Assembly: GCA_013214715.1 (NCBI GenBank)
Contig: JABSSB010000002.1
Coordinates: 1 to 53,424, forward strand
Length of the DNA stretch: 53,424 nucleotides
Origin: Paracoccaceae bacterium
GTDB lineage: Bacteria; Pseudomonadota; Alphaproteobacteria; Rhodobacterales; Rhodobacteraceae
Direction: 5' to 3'
Part shown: positions 34,336-43,209 of the stretch, piece after piece
How positions within the stretch are numbered: the first letter of the stretch is position 1
Layout of the letters: every line of letters starts with the position of its first letter
Made by a program: the position numbers and the translations under genes
The notes under the pieces: model-generated
Told to the model about the DNA's origin: nothing
The model's input: the letters and a program-made list of their open reading frames with translations, nothing else
The model's database searches: none

Positions 34336-36306
34336 TTGGCTCAGTCGATGACGGGCGCCGGGGACTATCAGTCCATCCCGGCGCTGTTGCACCGTAATGC
34401 GTCCGAGTTTGGCGACAGCCCGGCCTATCGGGAAAAGGAATTCGGGATCTGGCAAAGCTGGACCTGGTCCCAGACGGAAAAAGAGATCGAAGCGCTGGCG
34501 CTGGGCCTGATCAATATGGGTGTGGCCGAAGGCGATTTCATCGCCATCATCGGGCGCAACCGGCCTTACATGTATTGGTCGATGGTCGCGGCGCAGATGG
34601 TCGGCGCGGTGCCTGTGCCCCTCTATCAGGATGCCGTGGCCGAAGAGATGGCCTATGTCCTGAGTCACTGCGGGGCGCGGTTCGTGATCGTGCAGGATCA
34701 GGAACAGGTCGACAAGGTCATTGAGGTGCAGGATGAGCTGCATCAGTTCGAGCATATGATCTATCTCGACCCGCGCGGCCTGCGGAAATACGACCATACG
34801 CATCTGCATCAATACAGCCACGTGCAGGATCAGGGCCGCTCGGCCTGGGACGAGCTGCATACTGAGCTTGAGGCGCGTCAGGCCAAGCTGACTTACGACT
34901 CGACCTGTGTGATGCTGTACACGTCGGGCACGACCGGCAAGCCCAAGGGCGTTGTGCTGTCGAACCGCAACGTCATCGAAAGCGCCAAAGCGTCGAGCGA
35001 GTTCGACCACCTGTCGCGTGACGAAGAAATTCTGGCCTATCTGCCGATGGCCTGGGTGGGGGATTTCATCTTTTCGATCGGGCAGGCCTATTGGACGGGC
35101 TTCTGTGTAAACTGCCCTGAGAGCGCGGATACGATGATGACCGACCTGCGTGAGATCGGGCCGACCTATTACTTTGCCCCGCCACGCGTGTTTGAAACGC
35201 AGCTGACCAATGTGATGATCCGGATGGAAGATGCCGGGCGGCTGAAAAAGCGGCTGTTTGATCACTACATGGCTGTAGCCCGGCGCGTGGGGCCGAAGAT
35301 TCTGGATGGAGAACCGGTCGGGATGGGGGATCGGATCGCCTATGCCCTTGGAAATATGTTGATCTATGGTCCGCTGAAAAACACGCTGGGATTTACCAAT
35401 ATCCGCGTGGGGTATACGGCGGGCGAAGCGATCGGGCCGGAGATTTTCGATTTCTACCGCGCGCTGGGTATCAATCTCAAACAGCTTTACGGCCAGACCG
35501 AAGCCACTGTGTTCATCACGGCGCAGCCCGATGGGCAGGTGCGGTCGGATACGGTCGGCGTGCCCAGCCCCGGCGTCGAGATCAAGATCGACGACAATGG
35601 CGAAGTGCATTACCGCAGCCCCGGCGTGTTTGTGGAGTATTACAAGAACGCCGAAAGCACGGCTGGTACAAAGGATGCCGAAGGCTGGGTGGCGACGGGA
35701 GACGCTGGGTTCATCGAGCAGGATACTGGCCATCTGCGCATCATCGACCGGGCCAAAGACGTGGGCAAAATGGCCAGCGGCGGGATGTTCGCGCCGAAAT
35801 ATGTCGAGAACAAACTGAAATTCTATCCCAACATCCTTGAGGCCGTGGTCTTTGGCAACGGGCGGGATCGCTGCACGGCGTTTATCAATATCGATCTGGC
35901 CGCGGTCGGGAATTGGGCGGAGCGCAACAATATCGCCTATGCGTCCTACCAGGAACTGGCAGGTCATCCCGAAGTTTTGAAAGCGATCCAGGGTCATGTG
36001 GAAGAGGTGAATGCCTCGGTTGCGGAAGATGCGATGCTGTCGGACTGCCAGGTGCATCGCTTTGTGGTTCTGCACAAGGAACTGGATGCCGATGATGGGG
36101 AGTTGACGCGCACCCGAAAAGTGCGGCGGCGGATCATCGAAGACAAATACGGCGATATCATCACCGCGCTTTATGACGGATCGGCACAGGTCAGCACCTC
36201 GACCGAGGTGACCTATGAAGATGGTCGCAAAGGCGCAATCAGCGCCACGCTGGATATTCGCGACGCGGCCGTAGCGCCCGTGGCAACGAAGATGGCAGCA
36301 GAATGA
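34336..36306 (+). CDS. Long-chain-type acyl-CoA synthetase in ABC transporter cluster
   Basis: An AMP-forming acyl-CoA synthetase, 656 residues from a TTG start that has GGGAGG seven bases upstream; ATG 34348 would give 652. Motifs: LYTSGTTGKPKGVVLSN, AYLPMAWVGDFIF, GQTEATVFITAQ, GWVATGDAGFIEQD, RIIDRAKDVGKMASG. Unlike the ligase at 10.5 kb it has the longer C-terminal part of FadD15/LACS-like enzymes. It is the first gene of an operon with a five-component ABC importer, a 86-aa membrane protein and a second CoA ligase, so import and CoA activation of a carboxylic acid are probably coupled. Substrate unknown. The 145-base upstream gap should carry the operon promoter. Confidence 0.92.
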   Translation: MAQSMTGAGDYQSIPALLHRNASEFGDSPAYREKEFGIWQSWTWSQTEKEIEALALGLINMGVAEGDFIAIIGRNRPYMYWSMVAAQMVGAVPVPLYQDAVAEEMAYVLSHCGARFVIVQDQEQVDKVIEVQDELHQFEHMIYLDPRGLRKYDHTHLHQYSHVQDQGRSAWDELHTELEARQAKLTYDSTCVMLYTSGTTGKPKGVVLSNRNVIESAKASSEFDHLSRDEEILAYLPMAWVGDFIFSIGQAYWTGFCVNCPESADTMMTDLREIGPTYYFAPPRVFETQLTNVMIRMEDAGRLKKRLFDHYMAVARRVGPKILDGEPVGMGDRIAYALGNMLIYGPLKNTLGFTNIRVGYTAGEAIGPEIFDFYRALGINLKQLYGQTEATVFITAQPDGQVRSDTVGVPSPGVEIKIDDNGEVHYRSPGVFVEYYKNAESTAGTKDAEGWVATGDAGFIEQDTGHLRIIDRAKDVGKMASGGMFAPKYVENKLKFYPNILEAVVFGNGRDRCTAFINIDLAAVGNWAERNNIAYASYQELAGHPEVLKAIQGHVEEVNASVAEDAMLSDCQVHRFVVLHKELDADDGELTRTRKVRRRIIEDKYGDIITALYDGSAQVSTSTEVTYEDGRKGAISATLDIRDAAVAPVATKMAAE

Positions 36307-36396
36307 CGGCTGGTGGTTTGGACGGGGTCGGACGCTCGCGCCCTTGGGCGCATCGCCCCGCCCACCGTCCCGCAGGCGCCGATTGGGAGGCAGGAT

Positions 36397-37215
36397 ATGC
36401 TTGATCAGACCGAAGGCTATGTGACTGAGGACGGTCGCCAGATCGGCGGAGTGGTGATGGAGATGAAGAACATCACCCTGCGCTTTGGCGGGGTCGTGGC
36501 GATCAAGGATATCTCTTTCGATATTCGTGAAGGCGAGATCCGCGCCATTATCGGCCCGAACGGGGCTGGGAAATCGTCTATGCTGAACGTGATTTCCGGC
36601 TTTTACATCCCGCAGGAGGGCGAGGTCTGGTTCCGTGGATCGAAGCGCCCGCCGACGCGGCCCTATGAGGTCGCGCAGCAGGGCATCGCGCGGACGTTCC
36701 AGAACATTGCCTTGTTTGAAGGCATGTCGGTTCTGGATAATGTGATGACCGGCCGTCTGACCCAGATGAAATCGTCGATCTTCCATCAGGCGCTGTGGCG
36801 CGGCAAGGCCGAGGCCGAGGAAACCGCCAATCGCGAGATTGCCGAAAAGATCATCGACTTCCTTGAGATCCAGCATATCCGTAAGACGCCGGTCGCGCGT
36901 CTGCCCTATGGCCTGAAGAAGCGTGTGGAACTGGCGCGCGCCTTGGCTGCGGAGCCGAAACTTCTGCTGCTGGATGAGCCGATGGCGGGCATGAACGTTG
37001 AGGAGAAGGAGGATATGTGCCGCTTCATCCTCGACGTAAACGACGAATTTGGCACCACCATCGCCCTGATTGAACATGACATGGGTGTCGTGATGGATCT
37101 GAGCGACCGTGTGGTGGTGATGGATTACGGCAAGAAAATCGGCGACGGCACACCCGATGAGGTGCGCGCCAACCAAGAGGTGATCGATGCCTATCTGGGG
37201 GTCAGCCATGATTGA
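36397..37215 (+). CDS. ABC transporter ATP-binding protein, LivG-type
   Basis: A 272-residue ATPase of the branched-chain amino acid (HAAT) importer family. Walker A GPNGAGKSSMLN, Q-loop region GIARTFQNIALF, signature region LPYGLKKRVELARALAAEP (LSGGQ replaced by LPYGLKK, as seen in some LivG-like proteins of these clusters), Walker B LLLLDEPMAGM and the switch His in IALIEHDMGVV. ATG 36397 has GGGAGG six bases upstream; a longer frame upstream is unsupported. It follows the ligase by 90 bases. Confidence 0.93.
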   Translation: MLDQTEGYVTEDGRQIGGVVMEMKNITLRFGGVVAIKDISFDIREGEIRAIIGPNGAGKSSMLNVISGFYIPQEGEVWFRGSKRPPTRPYEVAQQGIARTFQNIALFEGMSVLDNVMTGRLTQMKSSIFHQALWRGKAEAEETANREIAEKIIDFLEIQHIRKTPVARLPYGLKKRVELARALAAEPKLLLLDEPMAGMNVEEKEDMCRFILDVNDEFGTTIALIEHDMGVVMDLSDRVVVMDYGKKIGDGTPDEVRANQEVIDAYLGVSHD

Positions 37216-37242
37216 TGTGATTGTGACCAAGGAGGGCCTGTG

Positions 37243-38229
37243 ATGCCTGATCAACTGGTTTTCGCGATGGAGATCACGATCAACGGCCTCATGGCCGGGG
37301 TTCTCTATGCACTTGTCGCACTGGGCTTTGTGCTGATCTACAAGGCGTCCGGCATCTTCAACTATGCCCAAGGCGTGATGGCGCTTTTTGCCGCGATGAC
37401 GCTGGTGGGGATCATGAATGGTCAGGTGCCTTTTGCGCATCTCATCAACGCGATCTTGGGTACCAAGGTGCATCATTTCGGCTGGCATGTGCCTGCGTTG
37501 CTGGCGATCTTGGTGACAGTGGTGGTGATGATTGGGCTCGCTTGGGCGGTGCAGGTGCTGGTGATGCGGCATCTGGTCAATCAGGAACCGATCATCCTGT
37601 TCATGGCGACGATCGGTCTGGCCTATTTCCTTGAAGGTCTGTCAGATCTGATGTGGGGGTCCGAGTTGAAGGCGCTGGATGTCGGTTTGCCCCAAGGGAT
37701 CAACCTGTGGATCGATGAAACAACCTTCGAGATGTTCGGGTATGGCTTCTTCATCGACAATCTCGACATTGTTGCGACGATCATCGCGGCGCTTCTGGTG
37801 ACGGCTCTGATCGCGTTCAGCCAATATACCAAGCAAGGTCGCGCGATGCGGGCTGTGGCGGATGACCACCAGGCAGCCCTGTCGGTCGGCATTTCCCTGA
37901 ACTTTATCTGGGTTCTCGTGTGGTCGCTGGCGGGCTTTGTTGCCCTCGTCGCGGGCATCATGTGGGGCACCAAATCGGGTGTGCAGTTCTCGCTGTCGCT
38001 CATCGCGCTCAAGGCGCTGCCGGTCTTGATGCTGGGTGGCTTCACATCGATCCCCGGTGCGATTGTGGGGGGGCTCATCATCGGTGTGGGCGAGAAGCTG
38101 TTTGAATTCCTTGTTGGCCCGCTGATTGGTGGCGCGACCGAAAACTGGTTCGCCTATGTGCTGGCGCTGATCTTTCTTGTCTTCCGACCGCAGGGTCTGT
38201 TTGGCGAGAAGATCATCGAGAGGGTTTAG
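37243..38229 (+). CDS. ABC transporter permease, LivH-type
   Basis: A 328-residue inner-membrane permease of the LivH family, with about eight hydrophobic segments, the N-terminal GLMAGVLYALVALGFVLIYKASG stretch typical of LivH, and the late ALKALPVLMLGGFTSIPGAIVGGLIIG loop that contacts the ATPase. ATG 37243 is six bases from GGAGGG; the GTG just before it is less likely. It is followed two bases later by the 86-aa protein gene. Confidence 0.93.
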   Translation: MPDQLVFAMEITINGLMAGVLYALVALGFVLIYKASGIFNYAQGVMALFAAMTLVGIMNGQVPFAHLINAILGTKVHHFGWHVPALLAILVTVVVMIGLAWAVQVLVMRHLVNQEPIILFMATIGLAYFLEGLSDLMWGSELKALDVGLPQGINLWIDETTFEMFGYGFFIDNLDIVATIIAALLVTALIAFSQYTKQGRAMRAVADDHQAALSVGISLNFIWVLVWSLAGFVALVAGIMWGTKSGVQFSLSLIALKALPVLMLGGFTSIPGAIVGGLIIGVGEKLFEFLVGPLIGGATENWFAYVLALIFLVFRPQGLFGEKIIERV

Positions 38230-38231
38230 CC

Positions 38232-38492
38232 ATGCGCAAGCTAATCGCCATCCTCAACGTGGTCGCCTGGGCCGGGTTCTGGGCCTTTGGCTACATCGCT
38301 CTGGGCGTTGATGGGTTGAGCGATGGGCAGGTGGTCATTGCAGCCATCCTCGCCTTTGGCGGGCTGATGGCCGGGATGATCGCATATATGAAACTGGTGC
38401 GGATGGCCGAAGAAACAGGCTATGCCCGCGCGTCAAACCAGCTCACGCCGCAAGAGCGTGACAGCGCGCAGGCGCAATGGGAGGTGTCATAA
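38232..38492 (+). CDS. 86-aa membrane protein between LivH- and LivM-type permeases
   Basis: An 86-residue protein with two membrane segments (about 5-26 and 33-54) and a charged C-terminal tail (KLVRMAEETGYARASNQ...). I do not recognise a family. It starts two bases after the LivH-type gene, and its TAA overlaps the LivM-type ATG by one base (TAATG). It is therefore built into the transporter operon and probably made with the permeases. It might be an additional subunit or regulator; classical Liv transporters have no such protein. Confidence 0.78.
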   Translation: MRKLIAILNVVAWAGFWAFGYIALGVDGLSDGQVVIAAILAFGGLMAGMIAYMKLVRMAEETGYARASNQLTPQERDSAQAQWEVS

Positions 38493-39619
38493 TGTTTTAT
38501 CGCGAAGCGGGTGATTTCCACACCTCTTACCCCTCGGACAACCAAACCTTTCCGATCCGTCTGGACCGCTATCGCTATTACGCCGTGCTGGCGGTAGCCT
38601 TCGGGGTGATCCCGTTCCTGATCAATGATTACTGGGCCAATGCGATCCTGCTGCCTTTCCTGATCTATTCGATCGCAGCGATCGGGCTGAACATCCTTGT
38701 CGGCTATTGCGGACAGGTGAGCTTGGGCACCGGGGGCTTCATGGCGGTGGGCGCCTATGCTTGCTACAAATTCATGACGGGTCTGGATATCTGGCTGCCG
38801 ACGGGGCCAGAGGGCGAATATGTCCGGTATGCTCTGCCCGAGATCAATATCTTTTTCTCGGTTCTGCTGGCAGGTGTCGTGACAGCGGCCGTGACTGTGC
38901 TGTTCGGTCTGCCCTCTTTGCGGATTAAAGGGTTCTATCTGGCCGTGGCAACGCTGGCGGCGCAATTCTTTCTGGTCTGGATGTTCAACCGGGTCGCGTG
39001 GTTCTACAACTACTCGGCCTCAGGACAGATTAACGCGCCTGAACGCGGCTTTCTGGGTATTCCGGTGACCGGCCCTGCGACGGAGGCCTGGGCGACATAT
39101 CTCTTCTGCCTGATTTTCACGGTTGGCGCGGCCATTCTGGCGCGCAATCTGACACGTGGCACAATCGGGCGAACATGGATGGCGATCCGCGACATGGATA
39201 TCGCGGCCGAGATCATCGGGGTGAACCCGATGCGGGCCAAGCTCACGGCCTTTGCGGTGTCGGGCTTTCTGGTCGGTGTGTCGGGCGCGCTGTTCTTTGC
39301 GGTCTATCTGGGCGCTGTGGAAGTAGGGGAAGTCTTTGGCATCACCAAATCCTTCCTTGTGCTGTTCATGATCATCATTGGCGGGTTGGGGTCGATCTTT
39401 GGCTCCTTTGCAGGGGCGGCCTTCCTTGTGCTGCTGCCAGTGTTCTTGAAACTTCTGGGCGTCGATCTGCTGGGCTTCCCCACCGATATCGTGGCGCATA
39501 TGCAGCTGATCATCGTGGGCGCGCTGATCGTGATCTTCCTGATCATGGAACCGCACGGCCTGGCGCAGCTATGGCGTGTCGCGAAAGAGAAACTGCGGCT
39601 CTGGCCGTTTCCACACTGA
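38492..39619 (+). CDS. ABC transporter permease, LivM-type
   Basis: A 375-residue permease. It has the LivM hallmark LIYSIAAIGLNILVGYCGQVSLGTGGFMAVGAYA, the PSLRIKGFYLAVATLAAQFF segment and the coupling-loop region ITKSFLVLFMIIIGGLGSIFGSFAGAA. The start at 38492 has GGGAGG seven bases upstream (inside the preceding gene). It pairs with the LivH-type permease to form the channel. Confidence 0.93.
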   Translation: MFYREAGDFHTSYPSDNQTFPIRLDRYRYYAVLAVAFGVIPFLINDYWANAILLPFLIYSIAAIGLNILVGYCGQVSLGTGGFMAVGAYACYKFMTGLDIWLPTGPEGEYVRYALPEINIFFSVLLAGVVTAAVTVLFGLPSLRIKGFYLAVATLAAQFFLVWMFNRVAWFYNYSASGQINAPERGFLGIPVTGPATEAWATYLFCLIFTVGAAILARNLTRGTIGRTWMAIRDMDIAAEIIGVNPMRAKLTAFAVSGFLVGVSGALFFAVYLGAVEVGEVFGITKSFLVLFMIIIGGLGSIFGSFAGAAFLVLLPVFLKLLGVDLLGFPTDIVAHMQLIIVGALIVIFLIMEPHGLAQLWRVAKEKLRLWPFPH

Positions 39620-39703
39620 TTGATTCGAGCAATCCAAGACCCGGTGCGGGGACACAACCTCGCCCAAGAAACCATCGGACAAGACATGGGAGGACATGAC
39701 CCG

Positions 39704-40984
39704 ATGAAACTGAAGATAACCACGCTGGCGCTAGGCGCCGTGATGGCAGCCGGCCCCGTGATGGCAGACCTGGTGTTCCCGTCGCTCAGCTATCGCACAG
39801 GCCCCTATGCCGCAGGTGGGATTCCATTTGCTGATGGCTATGCCGACTACTTCACCCTACTGAACGAACGCGATGGTGGCATCGGTGGTGTCCCGACCCG
39901 CGTTCTGGAATGCGAAACCGGCTATAACACCGAAAAAGGTGTGGAATGCTATGAATCGACCAAGGGCGAAGGCTCGTTGGTGTATCAGCCGCTCTCGACC
40001 GGCATCACCTATCAGCTGATCCCGAAAACCACGGCTGATGACATCCCGATGCACACGATGGGCTATGGCCGCACCTCGGCCAAGAACGGCGCCGTGTTCA
40101 GCCACACGTTCAACTATCCTGCAAACTATTGGGATGGAGCCTCGGGTGCGGTGAATTACCTGCTCGAAGTCAATGACGGTGACATTTCGGGCAAGAAAAT
40201 CGCGCTGGTCTATCATAACTCTGCCTATGGCAAAGAGCCGATCCGCACGCTGGAAGGTCTGGCCGAAAAGCATGGCTTTGAACTGCTACTGCTGCCGGTC
40301 GATCACCCCGGTCAGGAACAGAAATCCCAGTGGCTGCAAATCCGCCGCGAGCGTCCGGACAATGTCCTGATGTGGGGCTGGGGCGTGATGAACCAGGTCG
40401 CCGTGCAGGAAGCGGTGAACATCCGCTATCCGATGGAAAACTTCATCGGCATCTGGTGGTCGGGTTCTGAGAACGACGTGATCGCCGCGGGCGATGGGGC
40501 CAATGGCTACAAGGCGCTGACCTTCCACAATGTGGGCAGCGACTTCCCGGTCTTTGACGATATCCAGCAATATGTTGTGGACACCGGCAAGGCTGCGGGC
40601 GCTGGCGATCAGATCGGTACCGTGCTGTATAACCGTGGTCTCTATGCCGCGATGCTGGCGGCCGAAGCTGCCAAGACCGCGCAGGAAATCCACGGCACTG
40701 CCGACATCACACCGGCGATGATGCGCGACGGGATGGAAGCGCTGGACATGAATGCCGACAAGATGGCCGCGTTGGGTATGCCCAACTTTGGCCCGGCCTT
40801 CTCGGTCAGCTGCGAAAACCACGGTGGCCCCGCGCTGGTCGGTGTGACGCAGTGGGATGCGTCGGCACAGACCTGGTCGCTGATCTCGGACTTTAAACCG
40901 ACCGATGCTGAAATCCTCGCACCGCTGATCGCCGAAGATTCGGCGGCCTATGCAGCCGAGGCCGGTATCGAGCCACAGTGCTGA
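39704..40984 (+). CDS. ABC transporter periplasmic substrate-binding protein
   Basis: A 426-residue binding protein of the Leu/Ile/Val-type (Peripla_BP_6) family with a signal peptide (MKLKITTLALGAVMAAGPVMA). The mature part begins DLVFPSLSYRTGPYAAGGIPFADGYADYFTLLNERDGGIGG. This RTGPYAA...GFADY start is typical of binding proteins in Liv clusters carrying CoA ligases and differs from true amino acid binders. GGGAGG lies ten bases upstream of ATG 39704. The ligand cannot be read from the sequence. Confidence 0.93.
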   Translation: MKLKITTLALGAVMAAGPVMADLVFPSLSYRTGPYAAGGIPFADGYADYFTLLNERDGGIGGVPTRVLECETGYNTEKGVECYESTKGEGSLVYQPLSTGITYQLIPKTTADDIPMHTMGYGRTSAKNGAVFSHTFNYPANYWDGASGAVNYLLEVNDGDISGKKIALVYHNSAYGKEPIRTLEGLAEKHGFELLLLPVDHPGQEQKSQWLQIRRERPDNVLMWGWGVMNQVAVQEAVNIRYPMENFIGIWWSGSENDVIAAGDGANGYKALTFHNVGSDFPVFDDIQQYVVDTGKAAGAGDQIGTVLYNRGLYAAMLAAEAAKTAQEIHGTADITPAMMRDGMEALDMNADKMAALGMPNFGPAFSVSCENHGGPALVGVTQWDASAQTWSLISDFKPTDAEILAPLIAEDSAAYAAEAGIEPQC

Positions 40985-41056
40985 TCGGTTGAAATGACAC
41001 CCGGCGCGGCGGATCACCCGCCGCGCCACCCCAAGGATCTAGAACAAGAGGCCGCC

Positions 41057-41881
41057 ATGCTGGATGCCGGACAGACAGACGAGACCCTGCTTGAGGTCAA
41101 CAATATCGAGGTGATCTACAATCACGTGATCCTCGTGCTGAAAGGTGTCAGCCTGCGCGTCCCCAAAGGCGGGATCACCGCGCTACTGGGCGGAAATGGC
41201 GCGGGCAAGACGACGACGCTCAAAGCCGTGTCGAACCTGCTGCATTCTGAACGTGGCGAGGTCACCAAAGGGTCGATCACCTATCGCGGCACGCCGGTGC
41301 AGGACAGTGACCCGGCTGACCTTGTGCGCCAGGGCGTGATCCAGGTGATGGAAGGTCGTCACTGCTTTGAACACCTGACCGTCGAAGAGAACCTGCTGAC
41401 CGGCGCCTACACACGCGGTGTGTCAGGCGCGGAAATCGCTGACAGTCTGGACATGGTCTATAACTACTTCCCGCGTTTGAAGGAACGCCGCAAATCGCAG
41501 GCCGGTTACACCTCGGGCGGGGAACAGCAGATGTGCGCCATTGGCCGTGCGCTGATGTCCAAACCCGAAACCATTCTGCTGGATGAGCCGTCGATGGGAT
41601 TGGCCCCGCAATTGGTCGAAGAGATTTTCGGGATCGTGCGCGATCTGAACGAAAAGGAAGGCGTGTCCTTCCTGCTGGCCGAACAGAACACCAATGTGGC
41701 GCTGCGCTTTGCGCATTATGGCTACATTCTGGAATCGGGCCGCGTGGTGATGGACGGCCCCGCTGCTGAGCTGCGCGAAAACCCGGATGTGAAGGAATTC
41801 TACCTCGGAATGTCGGAAGAAGGCCGCAAATCCTTCCGCGATGTGCGGTCTTATCGCCGGCGGAAACGGTGGCTGAGCTGA
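41057..41881 (+). CDS. ABC transporter ATP-binding protein, LivF-type
   Basis: The second ATPase, 274 residues: Walker A GGNGAGKTTTLK, Q-loop GVIQVMEGRHCFEHLT, signature YTSGGEQQMCAIGRALM, Walker B TILLDEPSMGLAPQ and switch region FLLAEQNTNVAL. It has a C-terminal extension (EEGRKSFRDVRSYRRRKRW) longer than in LivF proper. An AAGAGG lies before ATG 41057. The stop shares a base with the next start (TGATG), so the CoA ligase after it is coupled. Confidence 0.93.
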   Translation: MLDAGQTDETLLEVNNIEVIYNHVILVLKGVSLRVPKGGITALLGGNGAGKTTTLKAVSNLLHSERGEVTKGSITYRGTPVQDSDPADLVRQGVIQVMEGRHCFEHLTVEENLLTGAYTRGVSGAEIADSLDMVYNYFPRLKERRKSQAGYTSGGEQQMCAIGRALMSKPETILLDEPSMGLAPQLVEEIFGIVRDLNEKEGVSFLLAEQNTNVALRFAHYGYILESGRVVMDGPAAELRENPDVKEFYLGMSEEGRKSFRDVRSYRRRKRWLS

Positions 41882-43116
41882 TGCGGGACGGTGTGACGAT
41901 GAGTTATTTCGATGAATTTGAGACCCGCAGCGTCGACCAGCGTGATGCCGACCTGGCTGCGCGTCTGCCGCAGCAGATCGCCAATGCGCAAGCCGCCCCG
42001 GGCTATGCCGACCGTCTGGCAGGGATTGATCCGGGCACGATAACGGATGTGGCCGCTTTGGCGCGCCTGCCAGTGCTGCGCAAATCTGATCTGACTAACG
42101 CCCAAAGCCCGGATGCGCCTTTTGGTGGGTTCACGGTCAAGCCTGCTTCGGGCTTTGCCCATGTGTTTCAATCCCCCGGTCCGATTTATGAACCCGGCGG
42201 GATCGACCATGATTGGTGGCGTATGGGCCGGTTCCTGCACGCGGCTGGCGTGGGCAAGAGCGATATCGTTCAGAACTGCTTTGGCTACCATCTGACGCCG
42301 GCTGGCATGATCTTTGAAAGCGGCGCGCGCGCTGTTGGCGCGGCGGTGCTGCCAGCGGGCACGGGCCAGACAGAATTGCAGGTCACTGCGGCGCATCATG
42401 TCGGCACCACCGCCTATGCCGGAACGCCGGATTACCTGAAAATCATCCTCGACAAAGCCGAGGCGATGGGCGTTCCGCTCAAGATCGCCAAGGCCACCGT
42501 GGGCGGTGGTGCTTTGTTCCCGTCTCTGCGGCAGGAATATGCAGATCGCGGCATTGCCTGTCTGCAAAGCTACGCGACGGCTGATCTGGGCAACATCGCC
42601 TATGAAAGCGCCGCGATGGAGGGGATGATCGTCGATGAGCATGTGATCGTCGAGATTGTCACCCCCGGCACCGGCACGCCAGTTGCGCCCGGCGAGGTGG
42701 GCGAGGTGGTGGTCACCACATTGAACCCTGATTACCCCCTTATCCGGTTTGCCACGGGTGATTTGTCAGCAGTCATGCCCGGCATGTCCCCCTGTGGCCG
42801 CACCAATCTGCGGATCAAGGGCTGGATGGGCCGCGCGGATCAGACCACCAAGATCAAGGGCATGTTTGTGCGTCCAGAGCAGGTAGCCGCATTGGTCGAC
42901 AAACATAGCGAGATCATCAAGGCACGGGTCATTGCCAGCCGCGATGGTGAGATGGACATGATGACAGTGCAGATCGAAGCCGACGGTGGCGACGCGGCGC
43001 ATTTTGGGCAATCCGTGATGGAGACACTCAAGTTGAAAGGCGCGGTCGAAGTCGTGGCGCCAGGCGCCTTGCCAAAGGATGGTCTGGTGATCGAGGATCA
43101 GCGTAAATACGACTAG
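41881..43116 (+). CDS. Phenylacetate-CoA ligase-like AMP-forming enzyme (PaaK family)
   Basis: A 411-residue adenylate-forming enzyme of the PaaK class: short N-terminal domain, ARLPVLRKSDL, GGFTV..SGFAHVFQSPG in the nucleotide-loop position (less Ser/Thr-rich than in PaaK), and the C-terminal GDLSAVMPG, RIKGWMGRADQTTKIKGMFVRPEQVA region. The usual Y-G-x-T-E motif is replaced by QSYATADLGNIAYES. It starts at 41881 by TGATG overlap; an ATG 18 bases later is also possible. As the second ligase in the transporter operon, it suggests an aromatic or cyclic acid as substrate. Confidence 0.87.
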   Translation: MRDGVTMSYFDEFETRSVDQRDADLAARLPQQIANAQAAPGYADRLAGIDPGTITDVAALARLPVLRKSDLTNAQSPDAPFGGFTVKPASGFAHVFQSPGPIYEPGGIDHDWWRMGRFLHAAGVGKSDIVQNCFGYHLTPAGMIFESGARAVGAAVLPAGTGQTELQVTAAHHVGTTAYAGTPDYLKIILDKAEAMGVPLKIAKATVGGGALFPSLRQEYADRGIACLQSYATADLGNIAYESAAMEGMIVDEHVIVEIVTPGTGTPVAPGEVGEVVVTTLNPDYPLIRFATGDLSAVMPGMSPCGRTNLRIKGWMGRADQTTKIKGMFVRPEQVAALVDKHSEIIKARVIASRDGEMDMMTVQIEADGGDAAHFGQSVMETLKLKGAVEVVAPGALPKDGLVIEDQRKYD

Positions 43117-43159
43117 GCTCAAGGTCTCTGGCCTTTCCGAGCAAAATTGTCATAAACAG

Positions 43160-43187
43160 ACGGGGTGTCCGGCGGGCACCCCGTTTT
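43160..43187 (+). terminator. Intrinsic terminator after the ABC/CoA-ligase operon
   Basis: An 11-bp stem with one G-T wobble (ACGGGGTGTCC with GGGCACCCCGT, loop GGC) followed by TTT. It lies 44 bases after the PaaK-like stop and ends the operon that began at 34.3 kb. Confidence 0.85.
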
Positions 43188-43209
43188 GCATGATCATAGG
43201 CGCTTACAC

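Noticed and set aside
34174..37572. A 1132-codon open frame on the minus strand
   Set aside because: It is antisense to a clear acyl-CoA synthetase and a LivG-type ATPase. The translation is rich in His, Arg, Asp and Gln with no domain, as expected from the complement of GC-rich codons.
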